Notes under the pieces: model-generated
Seen by the model: only the letters and a program-made list of their open reading frames with translations
Databases searched by the model: none
Told to the model about the DNA's origin: nothing
Position numbers and translations under genes: made by a program
Source of the DNA: Cylindrotheca closterium
Taxonomy: Eukaryota; Bacillariophyta; Bacillariophyceae; Bacillariales; Bacillariaceae
Length of the DNA: 64,000 nt
Direction of reading: 5' to 3'
Assembly (NCBI GenBank): GCA_933822405.4
Contig: CAKOGP040000003.1
Coordinates: 40,109 to 104,108 of the forward strand
Shown: piece after piece, positions 38,669-48,997 of the stretch
Position numbering within the stretch: the stretch's first letter is position 1
Layout of the letters: each line of letters begins with the position of its first letter

Positions 38669-39048
38669 TTACTGTTTTGGACGATCAGATGAAAGGCTTG
38701 AGTTGCCAGGCGATCCCCCTTCCTCGCCATTATCATCACATTTTAAATTGATTATATCAACCGTTTCCTTTGCTGTTCAGCATAGAAAGCCTCGGTATCA
38801 CCATGACCTCTGGATAATCCCGTAGGCGAAAGAAATGCAGGGGGAGTTGGGAAGCTCAGACTTTGCTGATGCCAATTGGCAGCTTCATCATGATGATCAT
38901 CTGTTGATGCCCCCCAAATTAATGGCTGATTGGCTGCGAGATTGTGTGAGTGGTCGAGGGACAACTGCTGCCATATGGGTGATGGACGGGGAGTGTCGGT
39001 ATTGTTAGAGTAGTTACCATTGGGGATATCAGTTTTGGAAGGCTTCAT
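38669..39048 (-). pseudogene. small PSKTD-family gene, member 2 (frameshifted)
   Basis: Starts MKPSKTDIPNGNYSNNTD and keeps PRPSPIWQQ, NWHQQSLS, AFLSP and AEQQRKR. After that the frame hits TAA. A one-nucleotide shift near 38765 restores IINL-CDDNGEE and a tail ending PKQ with its stop at 38669-38671, matching the ends of members 3 and 4. Compared with member 3, a block of about 21 nt encoding VDEALDV is also missing. The gene is therefore probably non-functional, or makes a protein truncated at the helix. The ATG at 39048 corresponds to the start of the other members. Confidence 0.6.
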
Positions 39049-39977
39049 GATTTTCAAAAACGTCGTTTCGAATATATTGTTGTAGAAATTATTATAATAT
39101 GTGAGAATGTAAAAGTTTCGGCCAACTGACTTTTAACACAGCGTATTTTTTAATATATCAGCTGGCAAGAAGATCCATATTCGGCATGCCACCAAAAGTA
39201 CACGTGATCTGTCGAGATATACTTGGCGTAAGGTTGTTTGAAATATTCCGGTGGACTGATTGAAGAAAAGGAAATAATACTGTGTGATACTGCACAAAAT
39301 ATTCTGGTCGAATGCTCTCAATATAATAGACTTCCTCACTACAGGTACCGGTATCGTACCAGGGTACTGTGCGGTGGCAGTTTACCAAAGCAAGCTATCA
39401 TACCGGTAGAGGAGGATGTTTGGGTTCCAATCGCCATGATATGTCCTAATATAGGACCATTTTGCAAGTGATACGCGAGTTTCCATAATCGCAATAAAGT
39501 TCCGCCTAAATTCCTACCTCAGTAGCAATGCATCATTTTTGCACAAAGGTCATCTTGTCGCGTAATGAATGGAAAAGGATCGGTAGTTTTCTCATTCGCT
39601 TTTTATCTCTTCCGACTTCTTTATTTCTACTTATTTCTTTTATTCTTCTCTACTAGTCCTAGGCTTGTTTTTTCATGCTAATCTTACTTCTCCTTTTTCA
39701 TTCCAGCCCATCATGGTTCGGCTTTTGCTCGTGGCACACGCTCGCAATCGCTACGTCCCTCGAGTGTTCTACCATTTCAATTGCGATTTCGAATGCAGTT
39801 CGATCTGTGGGCCAAACGACAAACAAACTTCTGAACACAGGACCTAGCCTCATCATAACATTAGTGTAGAGGATTCACTTCTGCTATAATTGCTTGTATA
39901 TGTTATTTAATGTGTATTTTCATATTTTAGCACTTTAAGCTTTAATGGGCCTTTCCTGTGCTTGATGATATGAACCC
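39049..39977. repeat. spacer of the small-gene cluster, duplicated unit (copy 2)
   Basis: Counterpart of 37551-38668. It also contains ctaccggtatcgtaccagggtac-type words near 39343-39366. No independent gene is supported. Confidence 0.55.
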
Positions 39978-40310
39978 TTACTGCTTTGGAAAATTAGGTG
40001 AAAGGCCGCTTGAGGAGTTGAAGAGGAGCGATTCGCGATCATCATATTTTCCATTGATTACATCAAGCGCTTCGTCGACGATATCAATTACCCATTTTCT
40101 TCGTTGTTCAGCAGGGGAAGCATTGCTATCACCGTCTCCCCTTGATAATATGATAGGCGAATGAAGAAACGCAAGGGGGGCTGACGAGACGTTCAGACTT
40201 TGCTGCTGATGCCAATTGGCATGAGTTTCGTCATGCTGACCGTCACCGCTTCGATCATCGGTGTTATTTGGGAAGCTGCCGCTGTAGATATTAGTTTTGG
40301 AAGGCTGCAT
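39978..40310 (-). CDS. small PSKTD-family protein, member 3
   Basis: 110 aa from the ATG at 40308-40310 (MQPSKTNIYSGSFPNNTDD) to the TAA at 39978. The frame stays open upstream, but the paralogues share this ATG and the sequence just 5' of it (catgatgt-ttgaaag on the plus strand, read antisense). Conserved blocks: NWHQQQSLN, FLHSP, SPAEQRRKWVIDIVDEALDVING and the C-terminal SPNFPKQ. The PRPSP block is missing. The amphipathic helix IDIVDEALDVIN is the best-preserved element and would be the first place to look for a binding surface. Function unknown. Confidence 0.6.
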   Translation of the reverse strand: MQPSKTNIYSGSFPNNTDDRSGDGQHDETHANWHQQQSLNVSSAPLAFLHSPIILSRGDGDSNASPAEQRRKWVIDIVDEALDVINGKYDDRESLLFNSSSGLSPNFPKQ

Positions 40311-41272
40311 GATGTATTGAAAGCAAATCGTTTTGTTTTTGGGAAATTGTGAGAGGCACTGTTCGGAAATTGTAAGTCGAACTATGTTTCCCGTCACCAC
40401 GTTTATTTCTTCGAAGCATGTTCTTCTTGCCGCGTGTCCACTTTATCGTTAAATGGAAAACTAGAAAATTTCCGGTAGAATGCCGAAGAATAATATCAAT
40501 TGTACAAGGGGAGGTATTTCCTTTTTTTCCACAATCGACCAACAGAATGATACGCGTCGTTATGTATGCCTCCCTGTCACAACTGAGACGGGGTTTCGCC
40601 GTAGTGACATATATATGTCTGACCTCGGAGTCAAAGAGGATACTGCATACACCACAATACTGTGCGCGAACTGATCTCGTTCTGTAGTAGTTTGGCTCAT
40701 GAAAGATGAAAACCGACAGATGTTCTGCATTATTCGACTTGCTTCACTAGTGTAGCCGGAATCAATCATATTATCTATGAGAAATCACCTGCTGATACGA
40801 ATGTGGGAATCGCTTCATTTTTATATACACGCTGGTTCTCCTTCTTTTTATCCTTCCCATTTGCAGACATACCTTCGCATTGTGTGTTTGGCCGTTCTCT
40901 CTCTCATTCGTTTCTGACCTTCTCATCATCAGCAACTTGAAAATTGCTCTCCTTTTCTCTCTCTCTTTTCTCCTTTGGCTTCTCATTTTCCAATTCGCCT
41001 CGGTTCCATTCATCCAAGAAGCAATGCCTAAAATATACAACGTGTTTCGTCCTTCCCAAGAAGACGTCAAAATCATCGATTTATCTTATTCTTATAGTCT
41101 CATACGGTACATTACAAACTATAATCTAGTTGTGATAGTAAACTCCTAGTAGTATCATGATGATTGTCCAATCTCATTTTATTTTTTCAGCACCACTCTT
41201 GTGAAAAAGGAGCGACGATACTACATTGTCGTCGTCTAGACACAATAGGCATAAAATGTTAAAATGCACTGG

Positions 41273-41362
41273 TACTATTACTATTACTACTACTATTACT
41301 ACTACTATTACTACTACTATTACTACTACTATTACTACTACTACTAGTAGTAGTAGTACTAC
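41273..41362. repeat. ACT/ATT microsatellite ending in a palindrome
   Basis: Units of actattact/actactatt repeat for about 70 bp and end in actactactactagtagtagtagt, a perfect foldback. Confidence 0.9.
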
Positions 41363-41365
41363 GTC

Positions 41366-41390
41366 GCTAGATAGCTAGCTAGCTAGCTAG
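41366..41390. repeat. (CTAG)n microsatellite
   Basis: gctagatagctagctagctagctag, self-complementary tetranucleotide repeat next to the ACT/ATT tract. Confidence 0.9.
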
Positions 41391-42860
41391 ATGAAAGGCA
41401 ACAAGAGTTGGCGACGAGATTCCTCTTTCTCTTGCAGTCATGCACCATCATTATCTGTCTGATTTGACCGATCACTTTTCGGAGACTTGACCCCCAAAAT
41501 CCGATTACGACTTCTAGCTACTAGGCTAGTAGCTCGTAGCTAGTAGTTAGTAGCAGTAGATGTTACAATACCTGCCTGTTTGTTTTTCATTTGCTCACTA
41601 CTTGTCCGGTAGTAGTACTACCTACAGGTACTGTACGCTACTGGTACGATACGGTGTCGTCACCACACACCCAGGCCATGTTCAATGTACTGTACTGACT
41701 GTACTAGACTGTAGAGTACTGCACCGCCTGCGTCCAACGGGAGCTTCGCATCCATTATTTTCACAATAATAGCAATATATACTACCGGTAGATGACATGT
41801 CCATATGATATTTCGACGACGAAGGCTCTCTGCCTTCTTCCGATAGACTGACATTGAATCATCATCAAGGATGATTGGTTTTTTACACATCCCGGGGGGT
41901 ACCGGTTTGTGGCACTGCCGCTGTACCGGAAGCAGAAGGTTCCCAAATTCGAAAATACACACGTTTCACCCCCAGGTTCAATGTCTCGCTTGAAACTTCA
42001 ACAACGTTGTCTTCCAACGATATTCCTCGCAGCTGTTTATTCGTTCCGCTACATATGAAAAAATGTTCCATTCTTTTCGCTGACTATTTGAAATCCGATT
42101 ACTTACAGAACAGTACCTAAAGTACGATGAAAATGTGCGAGGTAAAGACGGGAAGTTCCACTGATTCAGTCCAACAATGGAACACCGACAAGTAATAATA
42201 AATTCCCCTTCGCAAAGGCCATTTGGTACAGTTCGAAATAGCGTAAGACATTTTATATATATTTCATTATATATATATGTCCATTTGACATTTGTCCAAA
42301 TTCCTTCAACCACAACCGTAATTGTGTATCGTTCGTGGTTTCGTGGTGGTTTCGTTTTGTACACGCACACACAGACCACAGACCACGCACGGCTTGACAT
42401 CTGACATGGCAAAGAACCGAATTCAGAATGGTCCCAGCCAGAGTGAAAAGCGAACATTGGCTGGAAAACATTTTCAGTCCCAGCCTATAAGTTGAAAAAC
42501 TGCAATCGCTATCGTCATCGTTTTCGAATGTCTCAAAGAAGATGTATACTTAGTACTGAGACATGGAAATGTATGCCAAAACCAACATGACCACTAAATT
42601 CGTTAGTTCCCACGACAATTATCCGTTGGAATATTTTGTGCCGAGAACTTTTTCGATCAAAACCACACCACACCACACCACATGAACCACGTGCGTGAAA
42701 ATAGCACCGAATGTGCCGGTGCTATTATTTTTTTCTTTCTTTCTATTCATCATCTACCCATCATCACTTCCTTCACTGATAGCTCAATCAATCAATCAAT
42801 CAATCATTACTAAAAACCCCACAATACAATATAAAAGCACAGCAATACAACAAAAGCAGA

Positions 42861-45800
42861 ATGTATCCAATATGCCAGCGAGAATACTTGATGGAAGTCA
42901 AAAAGATTGACTTTCACTTTCGAATTGTGGCTGGTTCCATTGTGATTGCCTGGCTCACATTGATAGGAACTGTCTATCGCTATGCGCCAGCCGATAGCTT
43001 TGAGGCCTTGGACGGCCCCGAAATGTACGCCGCCTGCTTTTCCGCCTCCTTTCTAGGGTTTGGCATGCTAGCACGTTTGCTGAAGATTCTGTGGTTGGAA
43101 ACCAAGCCCAGTCAGAACTTTCGCATGAGCGGCGTGTTGTGGGGTTCCTTTGCGGTCCAGACGGTGGCCATGTGCACCAACGCCTTGATGGCGAGCGGAT
43201 ATCCAACTCCTGTCATGGTGGATCCTGTATTGGGCACTAGAGTCTTTCTGGCTCGATGGTGCGAATGGACTTGCCTGAGCTTTGCACTGACGTTCATTGT
43301 CTGCGGGGTGGATCCCAATTCTGGGGTCAAGACTGGTTACGTCATTGGAGCCTCTCAGAGTTTGTCCACCTTTTGTGGATTGATATTCCCTTTTTGCAAA
43401 AGCCTGGAAACCTGGTTGGTCTGGATGACCATCTCTTGCATCTTGTTCACCGTCATTTTCATTGGACTGTTTCAGCAAAAAAGGACTTTTGGTAGCATGG
43501 AAAAGGGAGCTACAGCCTATGCCATTGAAGTATGGGATCGAGCCAGCTTGGCATACAACCTCATGATGACCTGCTGTGCGGCATGGTCGGCCTTGGTGGT
43601 CATGTACTTTGTGGCAGGAGCGGCTGCCTTTTACAGGCCGGACGATATCCCCGATTCCGCCTTGCCCCTCTTTCAACGAACCTATTTCATCATGTTTTGG
43701 GAAGCCATTATGGATGTCATTCTCAAAAATCTTTACATGAAAATCATCATTCAAGTACACAAGGCCGCCTTTGATGATGGAGAACGAGCGGATCGCCGTC
43801 TTGCAGAACTCCGTCAGCAAATGGCAGCGATCTGGGAATCCTCCAGCGATGCCATTTGCGTGTCCGTGGAGGGCATTGGCGGAGCCATTACCACCATGGT
43901 CAGTCCTGCGTATCTGCGTGAATTCCATGGGGTGACTTCCAAGCCAAGGACCATTGTCTTTGAAGTGGACGAAGAACACATTCGGAGACAAGACTACGGC
44001 AACCTCCAAGTACTTACGGCACGAGAAATCAATTTTCCAGAACTGCCGACCAAGAGCGACTCCATGGTAGAGCCTGGCGTTGGTGGTGCCTTTGGTTTGG
44101 AACACATGGAAATCGGGGTGGACGAGAGTCTTTTGACCTCCCTGGCAGGCATGGTGGGACGTGCCTGGAACCAAAAGAGGCATAGCAAAAGCATGAATCA
44201 CCGACTACTCAAAATGGCGGATGGAAAAAAGGTCTTTATGAAATGTGAGGCGAACATTTGCACACTCGATAACGAAGCCATGCTAATGGTCGTACGAGAC
44301 ATTTCCGAACGGACCAAACGATTCGAAGCTGAAAAGAAGACCATTCTCGAGACTACTGCAAGAAAGAAGGATGCGGAAGCCAATAGATTCACTAGACACG
44401 AAGTCAAGAATGGTCTTTTGGCAGCCATTCACTTGTGCGAGACCCTCAAGGAGTCCACTGTTGTTGCGAATGGACAGCCAAAAGCACAAGAATTGCATGA
44501 TGGAACATCTATCACCACCATTGACCTTCCACAACCGGCTTCCTTCAGCACACCAATCATGACGGACAAACTACAAGAGGTACTGACCGACCGAAACAGC
44601 CATCATTCACCAAGCAGCCAAAATATTTCCATCTACACAGAAGAACTCGACAAGACCCTCAAGACGGTTTTGGATACAATTCTATCGGAGGCCATGGCAC
44701 GTGATGTCATCCATGGTAACTACGAGCCGAAACTGGAACGTGTCGAGCTAGAACAGCTACTCCATACTACAGAAACAAAGCCCGACCAATTCTCCCTCCA
44801 AGTCGCTCCAAAACCAATGCCATCGCTGCATTTGGATCCACGGCTGGTCCTATACATTCACCGAAACGCAGTCAGCAATGCCTGCAAGTACGGAAGGGTC
44901 AATGGACCAGTCACTACAAAAGTGTCCTATGACGAATCCACACAGCTGCTACAAATGGATGTCCTCAATCTTCCCGGGCCGGAACACCAATCCCTTTTGG
45001 AAATGGGGGCCAGCGCTGCCACTCAAGTCTTTGCGCCGGCCAAGAGGCTGCATAAAAAGCAAAGCTCAACTTCGGCGGGAGATGGTGCTTGGATCATGCA
45101 AAAGTGTTCCGAAACATTGAGAGGAAATGTCAACATTCGATTCGAATCTGACATGACTGTCTTTAGTCTGGTCTTTCCAGCCAAGAAATTTGAAGAGTCC
45201 GCCAAACCGGTGCACTTTCAGATTCCCAAACGAACCTGGGGAGTCGCCATTGATGACTCCAAGATTCAACGAAAGCTTCTATCCAGGTTTCTGGCACATG
45301 CCGGGATCGCAGACTCCCGCCAAATCATCAAGGGATATACGACCGAAGAAATTCAAACCTTTGACTCCTTTTTGCTAGACCTCATGGAACGAAATCCAAA
45401 CGACTACTTTTTGGTGGTGGTGGATGAAAACTTGGACATTGCGACCGAGAATGGACCACTGAAAGTCACCGTCTCGGGCTCGGAATGCATCGAACGAGTG
45501 CGCAAACAATTGGATCCCATGCTGGAATCCCGAATGCTCAGTCTTGTTCGGTCCGCCAATGACTCTTCTCAAGATGTTGCCACCTACCTTTCCCGCGCCC
45601 ATGGCTTTGTTCCAAAGGCTCCAGTGCGACCGTCAGCTGTCATTGAGACGATTGCTCCACTCTGGCAGCAGCGCTTCAATTGCTTGTCGACTACAAGTAA
45701 GAGCACTTCGACGTTTGAAGCAGAGCCAGATTCCAGCTCTGGGGAATCATCCATGTCCGATTTTCTTTCACTTGTGGTGCAAGAACTCCGAGCAAACCTG

Positions 45801-46151
45801 GATGCAGTGGACGAATTGTGTTCCGAAGAATCAGACTGTTTGTTGAAGGAGAACTGGCCTTTGGTTTGGGAGAAACTACACAGTTTGAAAGGTGATCTTT
45901 TGAGTCTTTTCAATAATCCAAGCATCGAGCAAGCAGTATCGGAAATCAATTCCATGCGAGGCTTGAACTGGCCGAAGGACTTTGAGTCCCGGTGGGGTGG
46001 TCTGCGATCGCGAATATCTGACATTGCATCGGCAATTGGTTGCAAGAAGCTGGATGCAGACTCACCACAATATGAAGGTGGAAGGAAGAGGTCTCTTTCG
46101 GAGTCTCACCGAAGCAGCACTCCAACATTCAAGAAGCTTCGGTCCAGCTAA
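42861..46151 (+). CDS. rhodopsin-type hybrid histidine kinase with receiver and HPt domains
   Basis: 1096 aa, one exon. Eight hydrophobic segments (about 19-41, 55-79, 91-113, 127-149, 156-178, 184-205, 231-256, 271-298) form the N-terminus. The last seven match type I rhodopsin helices A-G. Helix C has A-R132-W-C-E135-W136, as in the R-Y-A-D-W of bacteriorhodopsin. Helix F has W242-S-A. Helix G has M-D285-V-I-L-K289, the D-x-x-x-K of the retinal Schiff base. The proton-donor position is Ile146, which argues for sensing, not pumping. Then come a PAS-like region (about 315-490), an H-box (RH513-EVKN), an ATPase domain with N-box N669AVSNACKYG and a poor G-box, a receiver (D798-D799, acceptor Asp855 in VVVDENLD) and an HPt domain (H1007-SLKGD). 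Light would drive a phosphorelay His to Asp to His. A second in-frame ATG lies at residue 11. Confidence 0.8.
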   Translation: MYPICQREYLMEVKKIDFHFRIVAGSIVIAWLTLIGTVYRYAPADSFEALDGPEMYAACFSASFLGFGMLARLLKILWLETKPSQNFRMSGVLWGSFAVQTVAMCTNALMASGYPTPVMVDPVLGTRVFLARWCEWTCLSFALTFIVCGVDPNSGVKTGYVIGASQSLSTFCGLIFPFCKSLETWLVWMTISCILFTVIFIGLFQQKRTFGSMEKGATAYAIEVWDRASLAYNLMMTCCAAWSALVVMYFVAGAAAFYRPDDIPDSALPLFQRTYFIMFWEAIMDVILKNLYMKIIIQVHKAAFDDGERADRRLAELRQQMAAIWESSSDAICVSVEGIGGAITTMVSPAYLREFHGVTSKPRTIVFEVDEEHIRRQDYGNLQVLTAREINFPELPTKSDSMVEPGVGGAFGLEHMEIGVDESLLTSLAGMVGRAWNQKRHSKSMNHRLLKMADGKKVFMKCEANICTLDNEAMLMVVRDISERTKRFEAEKKTILETTARKKDAEANRFTRHEVKNGLLAAIHLCETLKESTVVANGQPKAQELHDGTSITTIDLPQPASFSTPIMTDKLQEVLTDRNSHHSPSSQNISIYTEELDKTLKTVLDTILSEAMARDVIHGNYEPKLERVELEQLLHTTETKPDQFSLQVAPKPMPSLHLDPRLVLYIHRNAVSNACKYGRVNGPVTTKVSYDESTQLLQMDVLNLPGPEHQSLLEMGASAATQVFAPAKRLHKKQSSTSAGDGAWIMQKCSETLRGNVNIRFESDMTVFSLVFPAKKFEESAKPVHFQIPKRTWGVAIDDSKIQRKLLSRFLAHAGIADSRQIIKGYTTEEIQTFDSFLLDLMERNPNDYFLVVVDENLDIATENGPLKVTVSGSECIERVRKQLDPMLESRMLSLVRSANDSSQDVATYLSRAHGFVPKAPVRPSAVIETIAPLWQQRFNCLSTTSKSTSTFEAEPDSSSGESSMSDFLSLVVQELRANLDAVDELCSEESDCLLKENWPLVWEKLHSLKGDLLSLFNNPSIEQAVSEINSMRGLNWPKDFESRWGGLRSRISDIASAIGCKKLDADSPQYEGGRKRSLSESHRSSTPTFKKLRSS

Positions 46152-46756
46152 CTGTACAATCGGCTGTTCTTGGGAGTATTGGGGATGGTGTGCGCGCGAT
46201 ATAGAATATTTGATCCGCCATGTTAATAGTTTGAAACCAAAAATAGAAATACATTTATGATTATACAGTTGTAATTTCAAGTGTAGCTTGTAGCCTGAAA
46301 TTGAAGTCAAAACACGTGATGGATGGCATTTTTAACTACACCTCATAAAAGGCGGCTACTATGTGTTTACAGTCTCTCGCAAAAGGTGTTTGTCTATTGA
46401 TAAAAAATATATTGGTGTGATTTTTACAGCCACTTCCGTCACTGTCATTTCTTCAGTTTGTCTGACGTTGTTTTACTGTACCTTGGTCGCGGGTTTTTTT
46501 CGTCCAGACGATTGTTTTATATGTTTCTCACTCACCAAGGCACCATTGCATATACTGGTAGTCTTGTCTGTTCTTGTCCTCTCTCTCTCTCACCCATCTC
46601 CTCCAGTCTTCTCCTCCTCTTCCTATCTACAATTTGAAAATTGCTGTCTACTGGTAAACGTATTGGATCATCATCCGGGCGTAGTATAATTGATACCGTC
46701 TTAGCGTTCTTATGAATATAGCACTTTTAAAATAATTTCTTACACGATACCTGCAG
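46152..46756. other. intergenic; no gene seen
   Basis: AT-rich, with a (CT)n stretch at about 46580-46593. Part of it (46550-46660) resembles 40860-40990, the corresponding flank of member 3 of the small family. No RNA gene recognised. Confidence 0.45.
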
Positions 46757-47146
46757 TTATTGTTTTGGAAAGGTGGACGAGAGGAAAGAGTCAATGGTGA
46801 GCTTTTCCCCTTTTTCCTCGTCGCTATCATCATGGTCTTTTGAATTGATAATATTAAGGGCTTCGTCGATGATATCAAGCATCCGTTCTCGTTGTTGTTC
46901 AGCAGATAAAGTTTCGATTGGCTCTTCAAATGACATGCTCATTAAAGGCGACAGAAATCCGCCACTAAGACTCGTTTGCTGAAGCCAAGACATGGCAGTT
47001 TCATCGTTCTCGCCGCTTGAGTCTTCGATTCGATTTTGTGAGTGGTCGAGGAGGAGCCACTGTTGCTGCATGGTTGGTAGCTGGGGCGCTTCTTCTGTAT
47101 TGCTGGGGTAGTCACTGTTGTGGGTATCAGTTTTGGAAGGCTGCAT
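46757..47146 (-). CDS. small PSKTD-family protein, member 4
   Basis: 129 aa from ATG 47144-47146 (MQPSKTDTHNSDYPSNTEE) to 46757. Conserved blocks: SWLQQTSLSGGFLSP, LSAEQQRERMLDIIDEALNIINS, an acidic run, and the ending SSTFPKQ. The copy is fuller than member 3 (the helix, W-QQTSLS block and tail are all present) and may be closest to the ancestral form. It is separated from members 1-3 by the rhodopsin-kinase gene, so the large gene sits inside the family's cluster. Function unknown. Confidence 0.65.
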   Translation of the reverse strand: MQPSKTDTHNSDYPSNTEEAPQLPTMQQQWLLLDHSQNRIEDSSGENDETAMSWLQQTSLSGGFLSPLMSMSFEEPIETLSAEQQRERMLDIIDEALNIINSKDHDDSDEEKGEKLTIDSFLSSTFPKQ

Positions 47147-48997
47147 GATGTGTTGAAAGGAAATTATTTCTTGTTTCGGAAATTGTGAGGTACAACGTTT
47201 TTATTTTTGACTTCCCGTCACCATATTCAGGGAACAAATCTTCGGCGTTTTTAAAAGAAGTACTATAGCCGATATTTTTAATACGTCAGCTGTTTTGTGT
47301 GTGGAACGTAACGACGTGATTGGGTAATTAAAGAGTCCGCAACAATTAAAGGACACGCGACAAATTCAACAAAGAGCTTGCGTATGAGTACCACGGTGGG
47401 ACCCTTCCGACCACGCTTTTCTTGTTCGTTTTTCTTTTACAGCATGATATATACTCTCCCAACTTGCTTCGTTTGTCAAACGTTGTAGTGGCAAGGACCC
47501 TTCTTGGTTGCGACCGAGTTCTTCTTAGTTAGGAGTCTTTACGTTTTCCAAACCGAATCCAATCGAAAGGCCCCTCTACCTTCAACCACCATACTTTGAA
47601 CTTACTGTATGTGTTGGATACCCTACAGTACCCCACAAATTGAACATGGCGATCGATCGAGCCACCACAATTTTATTCAAGAGTACCGGTACATACTGGG
47701 CGTCGAACTATTCTTTACTCTTCTGGCAGTAAGTACCATTAGAATGCAAGGCCCATCCGTCTATACCTGCCGCGGTCACTGACTACCGGTAGAACTGAAG
47801 GTTTAAGCTTGCATACTGTTCTGTGTTTTCCGAAGCACACATCTATCATAATCGAAAGGCCCCTCGATCTTGAACAGCCATATCGACTGTACCTGGTAGC
47901 AATACCGGTATATCACGACTAAATAATAGTTAGGTCACAAATGGAACAAGGCTACCACCATTGCACAGACGTGTGCGTGTACTGAAAGGGTTTGAGCCTC
48001 AAAGGCAGTGTCGAAGAACTACGAGTATGGTACCGTAAGCACCAAACGCCATTGACGTCTTGTATTGCAGTATTCTTTACTCTTCCAGTAGAACTGAAAG
48101 AGAACCCTCCTGCCGTACCAGGTACGCATCAACAGTAATCCTTGCTTCCGTACTAGCGTCTCAGTACCGGCGGGACCTTTCCATGTTGTCCTTGAAGCGA
48201 GCCGCAGTGCTTCCGTACTCGCGATCTTCAGAGTCTTGGAAACGATTATCATCATTTCTACCGTACGTACCAGGTACACGTGTACCGGTAAGTGTACCTA
48301 CTCCTCGCCATCTTCGTCTATCAGAACGAGAGGCTCTTTTTTTCTGCCGGTTCATTACTACAATATTGAATATTGTTCTTCACTCTTCCAGCAGTAGAAT
48401 AAAAGCCCCCCACTTTCCTCCACCTGGTACCAGTACCTGCCGCCACCACTATAGCGAAAGGATCTGCAATATCATTAAGAATGTATCTAGAGTAGTATTG
48501 TGTATTGTATTCTTCTTCACTAGAGTAGTAGGTATACCAGCATACCAGATAGTTTCCAAAACAAATCCACAGACGGTACTGCAGCTCCCGGCCCCTGTCA
48601 TATCCTCATTCATTGTCAATTATTTCATTAGGATTAACCGTCGTCATCCAAAATCGACCACAGCACTACTGGTGTAGTAGTAGTCTAGCTACCTACTAGT
48701 CCTAACCTTTTGTCTGCCATCATCACTATAGGTGTAATATCGTCGTCGAGGGATATCCATCATTTACGGCAGTGGGTAATATAGTTTACTAAATGATACG
48801 CTGCGTGAGATTAAATATGTTTCTAGATAGCTATGGTAGTCCTAATAGGCCTAGGAAATGGTCCTATGCTATTATTATTATTATTATTATTATTATAAAA
48901 CCAAAGAATAAAATCAATCCCTCTTTATATCATATAGCTGTAAAAGTACTAGTACTAGTACTAGTGCTGCTGCTGCTACTGCCATGTAGTAATAGTA
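47147..48997. other. 1.85-kb intergenic with short diverged repeats
   Basis: No supported gene. A loosely repeated motif set recurs: atcgaaaggcccctc (47561 and 47850), tattctttactcttc (47709, 48071 and a weaker copy near 48377), and frequent taccggta. Near 48871-48896 lies (ATT)n, and near 48946-48966 agtactagtactagtactagtg. A plus-strand frame of 205 codons (48060-48677) has an irregular composition and overlaps these repeats, so I do not call it. Confidence 0.45.
48871..48896. repeat. (ATT)n microsatellite
   Basis: About eight ATT units. Confidence 0.95.

Larger units (their letters stand above)
40311..42860. other. 2.5-kb intergenic with simple repeats, upstream of the rhodopsin-kinase gene
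   Basis: No supported gene. Contents: an ACT/ATT-rich microsatellite with palindromic end (41273-41362), (CTAG)n (41366-41390), many tactggta/taccggta words (41620-41800), (AT)n near 42255-42280, and (CAAT)n near 42783-42805. The last 60 bp before 42861 are A/C-rich leader. The stretch 40880-41000 resembles 46560-46660 (ctctctctc ... aatttgaaaattgct), linking it to the flank of member 4. Confidence 0.45.

Noticed and set aside
42861..43770. Reading the membrane part of the hybrid kinase as a 7TM GPCR or generic MASE-type sensor
   Set aside because: The combined R-W-C-E-W, W-S-A and D-x-x-x-K positions in the right helices fit type I rhodopsin better; a MASE-like sensor remains the fallback if the retinal lysine proves misplaced.
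43068..44201. 377-codon open frame antisense to the rhodopsin-kinase gene
   Set aside because: The plus strand in the same region has clear membrane and retinal-pocket motifs; the antisense product has no motif and its openness follows from codon bias of the sense gene.
48060..48677. 205-codon plus-strand frame
   Set aside because: Overlaps diverged repeats, has no domain, and its composition is unlike neighbouring genes.
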